A stretch of 64,000 nucleotides of DNA, taken from NCBI RefSeq assembly GCF_017357825.1, contig NZ_CP046072.1, forward strand, positions 1,612,001 through 1,676,000. Reading direction: 5' to 3'. A program made the translations under genes and the position numbers. Below, one piece after another: positions 24,812 through 34,733 of this stretch. The notes below the pieces were generated by a model, which ran no database searches, was not told the origin of the DNA, and saw only the letters and a list, made by a program, of their open reading frames with translations. Origin of the DNA: Sulfurimonas aquatica (GTDB lineage Bacteria > Campylobacterota > Campylobacteria > Campylobacterales > Sulfurimonadaceae). How positions within the stretch are numbered: position 1 is the stretch's first letter; every line of letters starts with the position of its first letter.

Positions 24812-25659
24812 TGATAAATATAGACATAACTAAACAACTCCATGGCTCAGATGGTTTTATGGATCTTGACATCAAACTAAACATCAACGAGGGTGACTTT
24901 ATAGCACTTGGAGGTGAGAGTGGAAGTGGCAAAACAACACTTTTAAGAGTGCTTGCAGGTCTTGAAGATGCAAAGGGAAGCATAACCGTAGGTGATAAAA
25001 CTTGGTTAAACGCTAAAGAGTCTCTATCAGTGCAAGAGAGAGATATAGGCTTTGTTTTTCAAGACTATGCCCTCTTTCCAAACATGAGTGTAAAGCAAAA
25101 TCTTCTTTTTGTGAGTAAGGACAAAGAGTTAGCTGAGCATCTTTTAGAAGTAACGCAGCTGAGTTCACTCAAAGATAGAATGCCAAATAGACTCAGTGGT
25201 GGACAGAAACAAAGAGTAAGCCTCTGTCGTGCTCTTATGGCAAAACCAAAACTCCTACTTATGGATGAGCCTCTCTCAGCACTCGACCCCGCTATGAGAA
25301 GTAAACTCCAGCAGGAGATACTCTCATTACATAAAGAGTTTGGTACCACTACTATCATGGTTAGTCATGATCCAAGTGAGATGTACAGACTGAGTGAGCG
25401 GGTTATAGTTCTGGACAAAGGCAAAATTATAAATGATGGAAATGCCAAAGACGTTCTACTTAAAACGCAGGGCTCAGCAAAATTCTCTTTTGAAGGAGAG
25501 CTTCTAGACATCATCAAAGTTGATGTTATCTTCATTGCTATCATCTCTATTGGGAAACAGATTGTTGAAGTAGTTATTACAAAAGAAGAAGCACAAAACT
25601 TCACTATAGGACAAATTATAAACGTCAGTACAAAAGCCTTTTCTCCAAATGTCACTTAA
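24811..25659 (+). CDS. modC: Molybdate ABC transporter ATPase
   Basis: 282 residues: Walker A GGESGSGKT (34-42), Q-loop VFQDYALFPNM, signature LSGGQKQR, Walker B LLLMDEPLSALD, switch region VSHDPSEM, and a short TOBE-like C-terminal part (about 225-282) that may sense intracellular molybdate. The ATG shares one base with the end of modB. Last gene of the mod operon. Confidence 0.93.
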   Translation: MINIDITKQLHGSDGFMDLDIKLNINEGDFIALGGESGSGKTTLLRVLAGLEDAKGSITVGDKTWLNAKESLSVQERDIGFVFQDYALFPNMSVKQNLLFVSKDKELAEHLLEVTQLSSLKDRMPNRLSGGQKQRVSLCRALMAKPKLLLMDEPLSALDPAMRSKLQQEILSLHKEFGTTTIMVSHDPSEMYRLSERVIVLDKGKIINDGNAKDVLLKTQGSAKFSFEGELLDIIKVDVIFIAIISIGKQIVEVVITKEEAQNFTIGQIINVSTKAFSPNVT

Positions 25660-25693
25660 ATTAGTATAAAAACCGTCAAATATCATTTTTTAC

Positions 25694-25713
25694 AAATAAG
25701 TTTAAGCTTATTT
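25694..25713. terminator. Weak stem-loop after the mod operon
   Basis: AAATAAG and CTTATTT pair around TTTAAG. The stem is AT-rich and lacks a clean T-run, so terminator function is uncertain. Confidence 0.3.
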
Positions 25714-25753
25714 ATCCTATAGTAGTTCAATAATTTTTCTTAGGTTGCTAACT

Positions 25754-27631
25754 ATGTCTTCGCTAAATATTCTAGATGTTTTAATGAACTCAACAAGTAT
25801 CAATGTTGTTATATATAAGGCTATTGAAGATAATAGCGACTTTGAATTTGTAGCGTTTAATAAAGGTGCTGAGATAACAGAGGGCATTAGTAGTAAAGCT
25901 CTCATTGGGAAGAGACTCACAGAGGCATTTCCAGGAGTTGAAGAGTTTGGTTTACTAAAAGTTCTTCAAAGAGTACATGAGAGTGGAGTAAAAGAGATTT
26001 ATGATGATGGACTATATAGCGATGATAGAGTCTCTACTTGGAGATTTAATGAGGTCCAAAAACTAGAAGATGGTAACTTACTCGTCATATATCATGACAA
26101 AACAGAGAAAATAACTAATCAAGAGTCCCAAAAACTACTTAGAAGTTTCATTGAGCATAGTGCTGATGAAATCTATATGTTTGAACAAGATAGCCTACTC
26201 TTTACATATGCAAACCCTGTTGCTTTGAAAAATATCAGATATTCGCTCAAAGAGCTACAAAAAATGACTCCTCTTGATATAAAACCATATTTTGATGAAG
26301 AAAAATTTAGAGATCAAATCAAACCTCTTCTGAAAAATCAGCTAAACAGGATTGTATTTAACACAGCACACCAACGCAAAGACAGTTCAATATATGAGAT
26401 AGAGGTTGCTCTACAATCTATAATTTATAATGGAGTCAAACAGATAGTCGTTATAGCGCTAGACCTGACTGAGCGTAAATTAAAAGAGAGTTTAGCGAAG
26501 CTTCAAAGAGCGGAAGAGATAGCCAACTTAGGTTTATGGGAATGGAATATTGAAACAGGTCAGACATATTGGTCAGATCAAATATATAGCATATTTGGCG
26601 AATCGCCACAAAATTTTGAAGTAACAAGAGAGACATTTTTTCACTATATTCCTAAAGAGGATAGGCGAATACTTATGGATGCATTAGAAAATGCCATTCA
26701 AACAGGTCAGGTTTACAATGTTGAGCATAAGATTAGACTAAGAGATGGAAGAATAAAGTACGTTAAGGGCTGTGGTGAAGTGATATATGACTCTTTAGGA
26801 GTTGCCAAAAAAGTAATGGGTTCAGTACTAGATGTAACAGAAAAAGAGACTCTTCTTGAAGAGTTAAGAGACCTTACACATAATCTCCAAGAAAAAGTTG
26901 AAATGGAAGTTAAAAAAAATAATCAGCAAACTATGCATATATTTCAACAATCCAGACTTGCTCAAATGGGAGAGATGATAAGCATGATAGCGCATCAGTG
27001 GAGACAACCTCTCTCTTCACTCTCAGCAATATCTTCTACACTTACCCTTGATATACTTACAGAAAATTACAACAGAGAATTTTTCACTCAAAGACTTGAA
27101 GATATATCAAACTTAGCACAACACCTCTCCTCTACTATAGATGATTTTAGAGGCTTCTTTAAAGAAGATAAAGAGAAAAACTCCACATCTTTTGAGCAAA
27201 TGTGCTCTGAGTGTCTAAGTATTTTAGGCCCTGTTTTACAAAACGAAAATATTAAAATAACTAAAGAGTTTAGTGACAAATCATTGCTTTTCACTTACCA
27301 CAATGAAGTGAAACAGGTAATTTTAAACATCATTAAAAATGCACAAGATGCCATCAAGGGGAACAACATAAAAAATGGAGAGATTCATATAAAAATAATT
27401 AAAGAAGATGATTACTCCATCATCCATGTAGAGGATAATGCCGGAGGTATTGCTGAAGATATTTTAAAAGAGATATTTAACCCCTACTTCAGTACAAAAA
27501 AAGAAAAAGATGGAACGGGACTAGGTCTTTATATGTCAAAAGTCATTATAGAGGAGCATTGTGAGGGAGAGATAAGAGCCCAAAATATAAACAGTGGTGC
27601 AAGATTTAGCATAAAGCTACCGATTCATTAA
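25754..27631 (+). CDS. PAS-PAS-PAS histidine kinase
   Basis: Soluble kinase of about 625 residues: three PAS-like domains (about 10-120, 130-240 and 255-375, the last with LWEWNIETGQTYWSDQIY), a coiled coil, and a kinase core with the local H-box family QQSRLAQMGEMISMIAHQWRQP, phospho-histidine near residue 414, N-box ILNIIKNAQDAI and G-boxes EDNAGGI and GTGLGLYMS. The ATG at 25754 has TAGG upstream and is preferred to the TTG at 25745. It is convergent with the REC-REC-PAS gene, whose stop is five bases away. Confidence 0.9.
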   Translation: MSSLNILDVLMNSTSINVVIYKAIEDNSDFEFVAFNKGAEITEGISSKALIGKRLTEAFPGVEEFGLLKVLQRVHESGVKEIYDDGLYSDDRVSTWRFNEVQKLEDGNLLVIYHDKTEKITNQESQKLLRSFIEHSADEIYMFEQDSLLFTYANPVALKNIRYSLKELQKMTPLDIKPYFDEEKFRDQIKPLLKNQLNRIVFNTAHQRKDSSIYEIEVALQSIIYNGVKQIVVIALDLTERKLKESLAKLQRAEEIANLGLWEWNIETGQTYWSDQIYSIFGESPQNFEVTRETFFHYIPKEDRRILMDALENAIQTGQVYNVEHKIRLRDGRIKYVKGCGEVIYDSLGVAKKVMGSVLDVTEKETLLEELRDLTHNLQEKVEMEVKKNNQQTMHIFQQSRLAQMGEMISMIAHQWRQPLSSLSAISSTLTLDILTENYNREFFTQRLEDISNLAQHLSSTIDDFRGFFKEDKEKNSTSFEQMCSECLSILGPVLQNENIKITKEFSDKSLLFTYHNEVKQVILNIIKNAQDAIKGNNIKNGEIHIKIIKEDDYSIIHVEDNAGGIAEDILKEIFNPYFSTKKEKDGTGLGLYMSKVIIEEHCEGEIRAQNINSGARFSIKLPIH

Positions 27632-27636
27632 ACGAC

Positions 27637-28794
27637 TTATCCATACACTATAATATATTCAAATAACTCACCCTTGTTATTATGTATAAGTGTAATGTTT
27701 AGGTTAATATTTTCAGTATTGCCATCTTTCTTTTTGATGTTCATATTGATTTTTTTCTTTTTATCTCTACTACTCTGAAGTTTATTTAAAAAAGTGCTAA
27801 AAGTCTCTGCATCATTATGTAAAACATCACAAGACTCTCCTATAAGCTCATGTTTATTATAAGCAAAAAAGTCACAAAAGTTTTTATTTGCTTCTTTGAT
27901 TACTCCATACTTATCTATCTTCATTACCATGTTTCTATCATTGAGTATACTTTTATACTGAGTTAAAAGTTGTTCTAAGCAGTGTACCTCATTTTTTTTG
28001 TTTGAGAGTTGTGTCCATAAGTTTATTTTTAGAGTAAACTCTTCAATATTAAATGGCTTATGTACAAAGTCAGATGCTCCACCTTTTAAAACACTACTTA
28101 TAAGATCAGGATCATTAGTTCCTGATAAAATCATTACAGGTAAGGCACAGTGTTCAGGGTTATTTTTTATTCTCTGGAGTACTTTTAAGCCAGGTATATC
28201 TGGTAGTTCTAAATCGAGTATGACTAAGTCTATCTCACTATTTTCCAACATATCTAAGCCATCTTGAGCAGTTTGAGCTAAATAAAGCTGATAGTTTCTC
28301 ACTTTTAAAATCATCTCTATCTGTTTTCTCACAAGAGAAGAGTCATCGATAACAAGTATGCTAAACTCCTTGTTAGCTTCAATACTGTTAATCATATCAT
28401 CAATTTTATGTATAGATTTAATAAAGTTTTTATCTTTTAAGACATAATCTAATGCTCCAAATTTAAAAAGGGAGTTACGTATATCTACATCTTGTTCTGA
28501 GGTCAAGATTATTACTTTGGCGTCACTATGTGTTGTAACAGCCAAAAAAAGCTTTTCACCATATGCATCTGGTAGATGTAAGTCAAGGACTATAAACTCA
28601 TATACGTTCTCTTTAAGTAGTTGCATAGCCTCTTCTAAACTCAGTGCTTGCATACAATCATATCCAAGTCCATCGAGCTCTTTTTTTATAGCGTTGTTTA
28701 CAAATTCAGAGTCTTCAACTAAAAGAACATTTGATTTTTTTGTACTTTTAGAATTATATTTATTGTTACAATTCACAGATGTATTTGAAGACAT
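27637..28794 (-). CDS. REC-REC-PAS signalling protein
   Basis: 385 residues without a kinase or effector domain. First receiver (about 20-135) with VEDSEF and VLDLHLPDAYG; second (about 145-265) with VIDDSSLVRK and VILDLELPDIPG; then a coiled segment and a PAS domain (about 285-385, KIDKYGVIKEANKNFCDFF). The layout equals the N-terminal two thirds of the kinase at 32813-34723, so it is probably a paralogue that lost, or never had, the kinase part. It may act as a phosphate sink or adaptor in the island. It is divergent from the gene at 28889. Confidence 0.87.
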   Translation of the reverse strand: MSSNTSVNCNNKYNSKSTKKSNVLLVEDSEFVNNAIKKELDGLGYDCMQALSLEEAMQLLKENVYEFIVLDLHLPDAYGEKLFLAVTTHSDAKVIILTSEQDVDIRNSLFKFGALDYVLKDKNFIKSIHKIDDMINSIEANKEFSILVIDDSSLVRKQIEMILKVRNYQLYLAQTAQDGLDMLENSEIDLVILDLELPDIPGLKVLQRIKNNPEHCALPVMILSGTNDPDLISSVLKGGASDFVHKPFNIEEFTLKINLWTQLSNKKNEVHCLEQLLTQYKSILNDRNMVMKIDKYGVIKEANKNFCDFFAYNKHELIGESCDVLHNDAETFSTFLNKLQSSRDKKKKINMNIKKKDGNTENINLNITLIHNNKGELFEYIIVYG

Positions 28795-28873
28795 AATATA
28801 CCTTTAAAGAATTTTTAATATTCTATACCTTTACTCCTAAATAATTCATTAAGTTAATTTTATCTTATAAGTG

Positions 28874-28882
28874 TGCTATAAT
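28874..28882 (+). promoter_or_regulatory. Extended -10 promoter placing the RNA start on the ATG of the REC-PAS-PilZ gene
   Basis: TG-C-TATAAT, then six bases, then the ATG at 28889. The usual distance puts the first RNA base on the A of that ATG, so the transcript may have no leader. No ribosome site is visible before the ATG. Confidence 0.55.
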
Positions 28883-28888
28883 AATTTC

Positions 28889-30397
28889 ATGAAAGAAATG
28901 ATAGAAAACATCAAAGAATTGACCACTGGCATGACACTCTTGTATGTTGAAGATAATGCTGGTCTTCGTGAAAATATGTCTAAACTACTCACAAAGATAT
29001 TTGCAAACGTTATTTTAGCCCAAGATGGCGAAGAGGGTTATAAAAGCTTTTTCAAACATAGACCAAACATCATTATAACCGATATCAACATGCCCAATAT
29101 GAATGGTTTTAAGATGATTCGTAAGATTCGAGAGGCTGAGCCTGAAGCCAAAGTTATTATCCTCTCCGCTCATGATGAGAAAAAGCATCTGCATATTGCC
29201 ATAGAGCTTGGAGTATTTCGCTACTTACATAAGCCAGCTAAACTCCCTGAGCTAGTTAAAACTATTCATAGAGCAGTGACTTCCATACATAAAGAGGAGC
29301 AGAGACGCATTTTTTTAAGTCAAATGCAGAGTATATTTAACTATCAGAACAATATAGTTGTCATGATGAATAAAGAGAAATTTACACTCACAAATCAACG
29401 ATTTTTAGAATTTTTTGACGTAGATGATTTAGAAGATTTTAATAAAAAATATAAAGATATGGACTCTTTGCTTCTAAAACATGATGAATTTTTATATACA
29501 AATGAAAAGCTAAACTGGCAGCAGTCTGCTATGAGTAACCCTGGAACACTATTTCATACAAAAATAAAAAACTCCAAAAATGAGATGCGTCATCTAATCT
29601 TAAAGTCTAGAGAAGTGCCTAACAAAACTGGTTTTTATGTTCTCTCTTTTGACGACGTTACTGAGTTAAACCTTATGGGACTTTTTGATAAGAACTCTAC
29701 TATGGATGACAAGGCGCTCCAAGATAAGAACTCTATTTTATCCTTTATGAAGTTAGTTAAAGACAACTCTTCAGAGGTAAAGATACACAACTTCTATAAG
29801 GGCTTAACTATTATTAATCCTGCAGTTATATCTAAACTAACAGAGGATGAGATAAGCTTTAAAACAGCGTATTCTCAACTAAAGATTGTTCAGTTAACAA
29901 AGTTTATGACTATAAGTTCTGAAGCATTTCCTAAGAGCATCATCTGTAAATCTATAAAGAGTGTAGATGCGGATAAACAGACAATAGTTATAAATGATTT
30001 TCAATTTACACACCGAAGCTCAGCAGATAGAGAGCACATTAGACTCGAAGCAGGTAAAAAAGAGCGATGTACTCTCTTTTATAAAGATATAAAATTTATT
30101 GGTGATGTGAAAATTGTTGATTTATCTGAGGTTTCTGCAAAAATATCTGTTGATGCACTTGTTCCAGGCTTAGGTCTGGAGAGTAAGCTTAAATTATCTA
30201 TGAATTTGCCAGTATCAAGATCACAAATCTCTATAACAACCGATACAACTGTTTACAGAATAGATGAGAATGTTCGTACATTTTATCTCGTTCTCCTGTT
30301 TGATTTAAACACAAAAGAGAAAGATAATATGAAAGCTTATATAGCAAACCGTCAAATGGAGCTCATTCGAGAGTTTAAACAGCTTAATATTTTATAG
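28889..30397 (+). CDS. Response regulator REC-PAS-PilZ (second copy)
   Basis: About 502 residues with the same order as 5503-7002. REC at about 15-135 (E21/D22, D65 in IITDINMPNMNG, lysine in LHKPAKL), PAS-like part from about 145 (SIFNYQNN, NQRFLEFFDV), and a C-terminal PilZ-like part with REHIR for RxxxR and DLSEVS where the second motif expects a final glycine. The ATG at 28889 is chosen because the longer frame from the GTG at 28871 overlaps the promoter; an ATG at 28898 is possible. It heads a run of eight closely packed plus-strand genes to 40541 and is the probable PilZ output of the island. Confidence 0.82.
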   Translation: MKEMIENIKELTTGMTLLYVEDNAGLRENMSKLLTKIFANVILAQDGEEGYKSFFKHRPNIIITDINMPNMNGFKMIRKIREAEPEAKVIILSAHDEKKHLHIAIELGVFRYLHKPAKLPELVKTIHRAVTSIHKEEQRRIFLSQMQSIFNYQNNIVVMMNKEKFTLTNQRFLEFFDVDDLEDFNKKYKDMDSLLLKHDEFLYTNEKLNWQQSAMSNPGTLFHTKIKNSKNEMRHLILKSREVPNKTGFYVLSFDDVTELNLMGLFDKNSTMDDKALQDKNSILSFMKLVKDNSSEVKIHNFYKGLTIINPAVISKLTEDEISFKTAYSQLKIVQLTKFMTISSEAFPKSIICKSIKSVDADKQTIVINDFQFTHRSSADREHIRLEAGKKERCTLFYKDIKFIGDVKIVDLSEVSAKISVDALVPGLGLESKLKLSMNLPVSRSQISITTDTTVYRIDENVRTFYLVLLFDLNTKEKDNMKAYIANRQMELIREFKQLNIL

Positions 30398-30417
30398 ATA
30401 CCGTAGGGGAAGATATA

Positions 30418-32403
30418 ATGAAACTCAAGTCGCTGCCAATATCCTTTAAACTTGCTCTTGGTTTTACGCTAATCACTTTTATGACAATTGGAATTGCCAT
30501 ATATAGCATTGTTGCGTTAAAAAATCAAAGAGAGTTTTTGGGGAAAATGTTTCATCACCCCTATACCGTTAGCAATACACTCAAAGGTCTGCAGATTGAT
30601 ATACAAGAGATGTCCCTAACTGCTCACAATATGTTAAATATTCAAGACAAAGCTAAACTCAAGATGATACAAGAGAAAGTTTATTCCTATGATGATGGCA
30701 TATATAAAAAATTCGAAATTATTAAAGATAAATATCTCGGTCCCAAAGAAGAGATAAATCAACTAATCTATCAATACCAACAGCTTAAAATTATACGAGC
30801 CGAATTCATCAGACTCATAAATGATGACAAACCTATAGAAGCACGAACATTTATGTTAGAAGTAGGCGTAGTATATAAAGCACAATTAAATAAGGCAGTT
30901 AAAGTTCTCAGTAATTTTGCTGACAATAAAGCTAATGAATTTTTTCATAACGCAGAAGATACTGAGAAGTCTACAATATTCTACTTGAGTGTCTCACTTG
31001 TTATAGCGACTATTTTAAGTCTAGTTATTGGCGTTTACACTATTAGAAGAGTAGTCTCCCCTATCACAGAGCTTGTTGATACCACAAATAAAATTATTGA
31101 TGGTGAGATAGCTTTTGAAACTAGTGCAAGAGTCAAGCACCTATTAAGAAGAGATGATGAGATAGGTAAACTCTTCAACTCTTTTGACAAACTCATGAAG
31201 TACCTACTACTCCCTTATCAAAATATTATCAGTAACAAAAGACCTTTAGTAGAAAAAACTCTTGAAGTGCAAAGACTACTAAACTCTTTTGACAAGTACA
31301 TTATCGCTTCTAAAACCGATGTACGCGGTAATATCATCTATGTAAGTAGAGCTTTTATAAAAAACTCTGGTTACTCTAAAGAGGAGTTAATTACTCATAG
31401 TCATAACGTAACCAGGCACCCTGACATGTCTAAAGAGTTCTATAGAGAACTATGGAAAACCATCAAAAAAGGAAAAGTTTGGACAGGAGAGATAAAAAAC
31501 AAAAAAAAAGATGGAACATTTTTTTGGACACGCACTGTTATATCTCCTGATTATGATACAAACCGAGTTATCATCGGCTATAACGCCATAAGTGAAAACT
31601 TAACTATTTCAAAGGCCTATGAAGAGCTCTCCCTAACTTTAGAGGAGCGAGTCAAAAGTGAAATAGAAAAAAATGAGAAAAAAACTGCCTTTATCATCCA
31701 GCAATCTCGACTTGCTCAAATGGGTGAGATGATAAGTATGATAGCACATCAATGGAGACAACCTTTAGCCTCTATATCAGCTATATCTAGTACTTTAATG
31801 CTCGACGTAATTATGCAAAACTATAAAGAAGAGTTTTTTCAAGAACGCCTAGAAGCTATTGGTGAACTATCCCAACACCTCTCAAGTACCATTGATGACT
31901 TTAGAAACTTCTTTAAAGAAGACAAGCAAAAAGAGAATATCTTACTTGATACTATCATCAACTCATGCATTCATGTAATTGATACAAGTTTAAAAAATAA
32001 AGGCATAAAATTAATACTAGAGACAGACGAAAGTATCGTTCTTAGTACATTTTCAAATGAGCTTAAACAGGTAATTTTAAATATTTTAAAAAATGCAGAG
32101 GATGCTTTGGTAGAAAAAAACATAAGTGATGGTATAATTATAATTAAAACAATCAAAGAAGCTTCAAACGCCATAATCACTATAGAAGATAATGCAGGTG
32201 GATTACCTGATGAAATAGTAGATAAGGTGTTTGATCCTTACTTTAGTACAAAAACACAAAAAGATGGAACGGGGTTAGGTTTATATATGTCTAAAACAAT
32301 TATAGAAGATCATTGCGAGGGTGAAATAAGCTTACAAAACAGTACTATTGGTGCCTCTTTTGTCATAAAATTACCATTGAGCGATACAAAGGAGTTATCA
32401 TGA
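30418..32403 (+). CDS. Membrane histidine kinase with HAMP and PAS
   Basis: 661 residues: membrane segment about 12-36, a helical periplasmic domain like a four-helix-bundle sensor, second membrane segment about 182-204, HAMP (about 205-260), an Aer-type PAS (about 295-400) with GYSKEEL, HNVTRHPDMSKEF, LWKTIKKGKVWTGEIKNK, and the kinase core with QQSRLAQMGEMISMIAHQWRQP (H444), ILNILKNAEDAL, EDNAGGL and GTGLGLYMS. The PAS type resembles those that bind FAD or haem in redox taxis; the cofactor is not shown. The four-base overlap with the next receiver gene marks that as a likely partner. Confidence 0.9.
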   Translation: MKLKSLPISFKLALGFTLITFMTIGIAIYSIVALKNQREFLGKMFHHPYTVSNTLKGLQIDIQEMSLTAHNMLNIQDKAKLKMIQEKVYSYDDGIYKKFEIIKDKYLGPKEEINQLIYQYQQLKIIRAEFIRLINDDKPIEARTFMLEVGVVYKAQLNKAVKVLSNFADNKANEFFHNAEDTEKSTIFYLSVSLVIATILSLVIGVYTIRRVVSPITELVDTTNKIIDGEIAFETSARVKHLLRRDDEIGKLFNSFDKLMKYLLLPYQNIISNKRPLVEKTLEVQRLLNSFDKYIIASKTDVRGNIIYVSRAFIKNSGYSKEELITHSHNVTRHPDMSKEFYRELWKTIKKGKVWTGEIKNKKKDGTFFWTRTVISPDYDTNRVIIGYNAISENLTISKAYEELSLTLEERVKSEIEKNEKKTAFIIQQSRLAQMGEMISMIAHQWRQPLASISAISSTLMLDVIMQNYKEEFFQERLEAIGELSQHLSSTIDDFRNFFKEDKQKENILLDTIINSCIHVIDTSLKNKGIKLILETDESIVLSTFSNELKQVILNILKNAEDALVEKNISDGIIIIKTIKEASNAIITIEDNAGGLPDEIVDKVFDPYFSTKTQKDGTGLGLYMSKTIIEDHCEGEISLQNSTIGASFVIKLPLSDTKELS

Positions 32404-32816
32404 GTACTCCAATGCAAGAACTTCTAGAGTATACTAAATCTACAAGATTGTTATATGTAGAAGATAACGAAGAGGCTCGTCGTTTTACACTTGAGCTCTT
32501 AAGTCGTTTTTTTGATGATATTATTATCGCACAAAATGGCCAAGAGGGTTTGGATTTATTTAAAAATGAAAAATTTAATTTAGTTATTACAGATATAAAT
32601 ATGCCTATAGTCGATGGTCTTACTATGTCTGCTATCATTAAAGAGATAGACAATCAAATGCCTATTATAGCTCTCTCTGCACATAATGAGAAAAACTTCA
32701 TCGCCTCAGCTGATGAAATAGATATTGATGAATATTTAACAAAACCGCTAGAACTTTCTAAACTCATAACAACTCTTACTCTCGTCTCAAAAAAGCATAA
32801 AGATAAAACACAATGA
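32400..32816 (+). CDS. Single-domain response regulator
   Basis: 138-residue receiver only: VEDNEEARRF, D near 63 in VITDINMPIVDG, and lysine in LTKPLEL. No output domain, so it probably acts by protein contact or as a phosphate shuttle between kinases. It overlaps both neighbours by four bases (ATGA), tying it to the kinases on either side. The sequence is close to the N-terminal receiver of the REC-GGDEF-EAL protein at 34734, suggesting a common origin. Confidence 0.92.
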   Translation: MSTPMQELLEYTKSTRLLYVEDNEEARRFTLELLSRFFDDIIIAQNGQEGLDLFKNEKFNLVITDINMPIVDGLTMSAIIKEIDNQMPIIALSAHNEKNFIASADEIDIDEYLTKPLELSKLITTLTLVSKKHKDKTQ

Positions 32817-34723
32817 TAGAGATATCTAAGAGTGCCCTACTTGTTGAAGATAGTAAAACTATCCAAGTTTACTTAGCTCAACTATTTTCTACATTAGACT
32901 ACAAACTTAAAAGCTCTTCAACACTTCTAGAGGTTAAAAAGGTTATACAATCTACAGAGGGTATTGATATCGCATTAGTGGCGTTAGATTTGAGTTCTAA
33001 AGAGTCTGAAGCTATTGTACAATTTCTTATTAAGCAAGATATCTCTGTTATTTTGTTAAGTGGTTTAGAGGATGAGTCTCTAAAACAAAAACTTCTTAAA
33101 CAGGATATTGTTGACTATATAGAAAAGGAGTCCCTCTCTAACCTAGCTATGCTTAAAGAGTTACTGGTACGATTAGAGATTAACAAAAAAGAGACTATTC
33201 TCGTAGTTGATGACTCCTCTTTGTATAGAGCTTTGATCTCCAAACTCCTTAAACGCCACAATTTTAAAACTCTTGAGGCTGAGGATGGAGATGAAGCTCT
33301 ACTTGTTTTAAAACAAAACCCAGATATTAACTTAGTGGTTACGGATTATGAGATGCCTAACCTAAATGGCTTAGGACTTATAAAAGAGATTAGAAAAGAG
33401 CATAGTATCAACGTACTCCCTATTATAGTTATCTCTTCACTTGATACAGCTACAACTATAGTAGATTGTCTTAAGAATGGTGCGAATGATTATCTACATA
33501 AACCTTTTAGTAATCAAGAGTTTTACTCTAGACTATACCTTACACTCTCATATAAAGAGAATCTACAAAATGCTAAAGAGCAAAAAGATATATATGAAAC
33601 TCTTTTTCATGAATCTTCAAATGGCATACTTTTAATGAAAGGGGAGAAGTTTATTGACTGTAATGAGGCTGTACTTAAAATCTTAAAACTTGATACAAAA
33701 GAGCAACTCATAGGCCATACTACCTATGACTTTTCACCAGAGTTTCAACCAGATGGAGAAACGTCAAAGTATAAGTGTGAGCAGATATATAAAACAGAGC
33801 TTGAGCGTTTTGAGTGGCAATACTTACAATCTGATGGAACTCCAATATGGATAGATGTAATACGTACAACGCTAATCATAAAAGGTGAAAATATCGTACA
33901 TGTTGTTTGGCATGAAATATCTCACATGAAAAAGTTAGAAAATGAGCTTGCACTTTTGAATAAATCACTAGAAAAACGGGTACAAGAGGAGATACAGAAA
34001 AACTCTTTACAAGCATCACATATGATTGAGCAGTCTCGTCTAGCTCAGATGGGAGAGATGATTAGTATGATAGCACACCAGTGGAGACAGCCTCTATCAT
34101 CTATATCTGCCATTTCAAGCACATTAAATCTAGATATCATAATGGATAACTACAATAGTAACTTTTTTCAAGAGAGACTAGAGTCCATAAATGATTTATC
34201 CCAACACCTCTCCTCTACGATTGATGATTTTAGAGGTTTTTTTAAAGAGAACAAGGAGATGGAGGAGTCTACTCTTAGTACAATAGTCGAGAGTACTCTT
34301 CAAATCATAGGTTCTACGTTAACAACCTACTCTATAGAACTTACACAAGATAAAATAAGTAATCAAAAAGTTACTACATATGTTAATGAGCTAAAACAAG
34401 TAATCTTAAACATTATAAAAAATGCTGAAGATGCTCTAATGGAGAGTGACACTACAGATAAACGTATATCTATAAATAGCTATACACAAGAGTCATATGC
34501 TTACATAGAGATAGAGGATAACGCTGGTGGAATTGCTGAAGATATTATTAAAAATATTTTTGATCCTTACTTTAGTACTAAAACAGAAAAAGATGGCACA
34601 GGCTTAGGACTATATATGTCTAAAACTATCGTAGAAGAGCACTGTCAAGGTAAGCTCTCAGTACTTAATACTCAAGATGGTGCAAAATTTTGCATCAAAA
34701 TACCAATAAAACCAACAATATGA
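32813..34723 (+). CDS. REC-REC-PAS histidine kinase
   Basis: 636 residues: a diverged first receiver (about 5-120; VEDSKT, ALDLSS), a canonical second receiver (about 128-245; VVDDSSLYR, VVTDYEMPNLNG, LHKPFS), PAS (about 260-375), coiled coil, and kinase core with EQSRLAQMGEMISMIAHQWRQP (H422), ILNIIKNAEDAL, EDNAGGI and GTGLGLYMS. No membrane segment. Receivers placed before the kinase suggest its activity is set by another kinase's phosphate, as in a relay or network node. Confidence 0.9.
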   Translation: MIEISKSALLVEDSKTIQVYLAQLFSTLDYKLKSSSTLLEVKKVIQSTEGIDIALVALDLSSKESEAIVQFLIKQDISVILLSGLEDESLKQKLLKQDIVDYIEKESLSNLAMLKELLVRLEINKKETILVVDDSSLYRALISKLLKRHNFKTLEAEDGDEALLVLKQNPDINLVVTDYEMPNLNGLGLIKEIRKEHSINVLPIIVISSLDTATTIVDCLKNGANDYLHKPFSNQEFYSRLYLTLSYKENLQNAKEQKDIYETLFHESSNGILLMKGEKFIDCNEAVLKILKLDTKEQLIGHTTYDFSPEFQPDGETSKYKCEQIYKTELERFEWQYLQSDGTPIWIDVIRTTLIIKGENIVHVVWHEISHMKKLENELALLNKSLEKRVQEEIQKNSLQASHMIEQSRLAQMGEMISMIAHQWRQPLSSISAISSTLNLDIIMDNYNSNFFQERLESINDLSQHLSSTIDDFRGFFKENKEMEESTLSTIVESTLQIIGSTLTTYSIELTQDKISNQKVTTYVNELKQVILNIIKNAEDALMESDTTDKRISINSYTQESYAYIEIEDNAGGIAEDIIKNIFDPYFSTKTEKDGTGLGLYMSKTIVEEHCQGKLSVLNTQDGAKFCIKIPIKPTI

Positions 34724-34733
34724 GGATACCACA

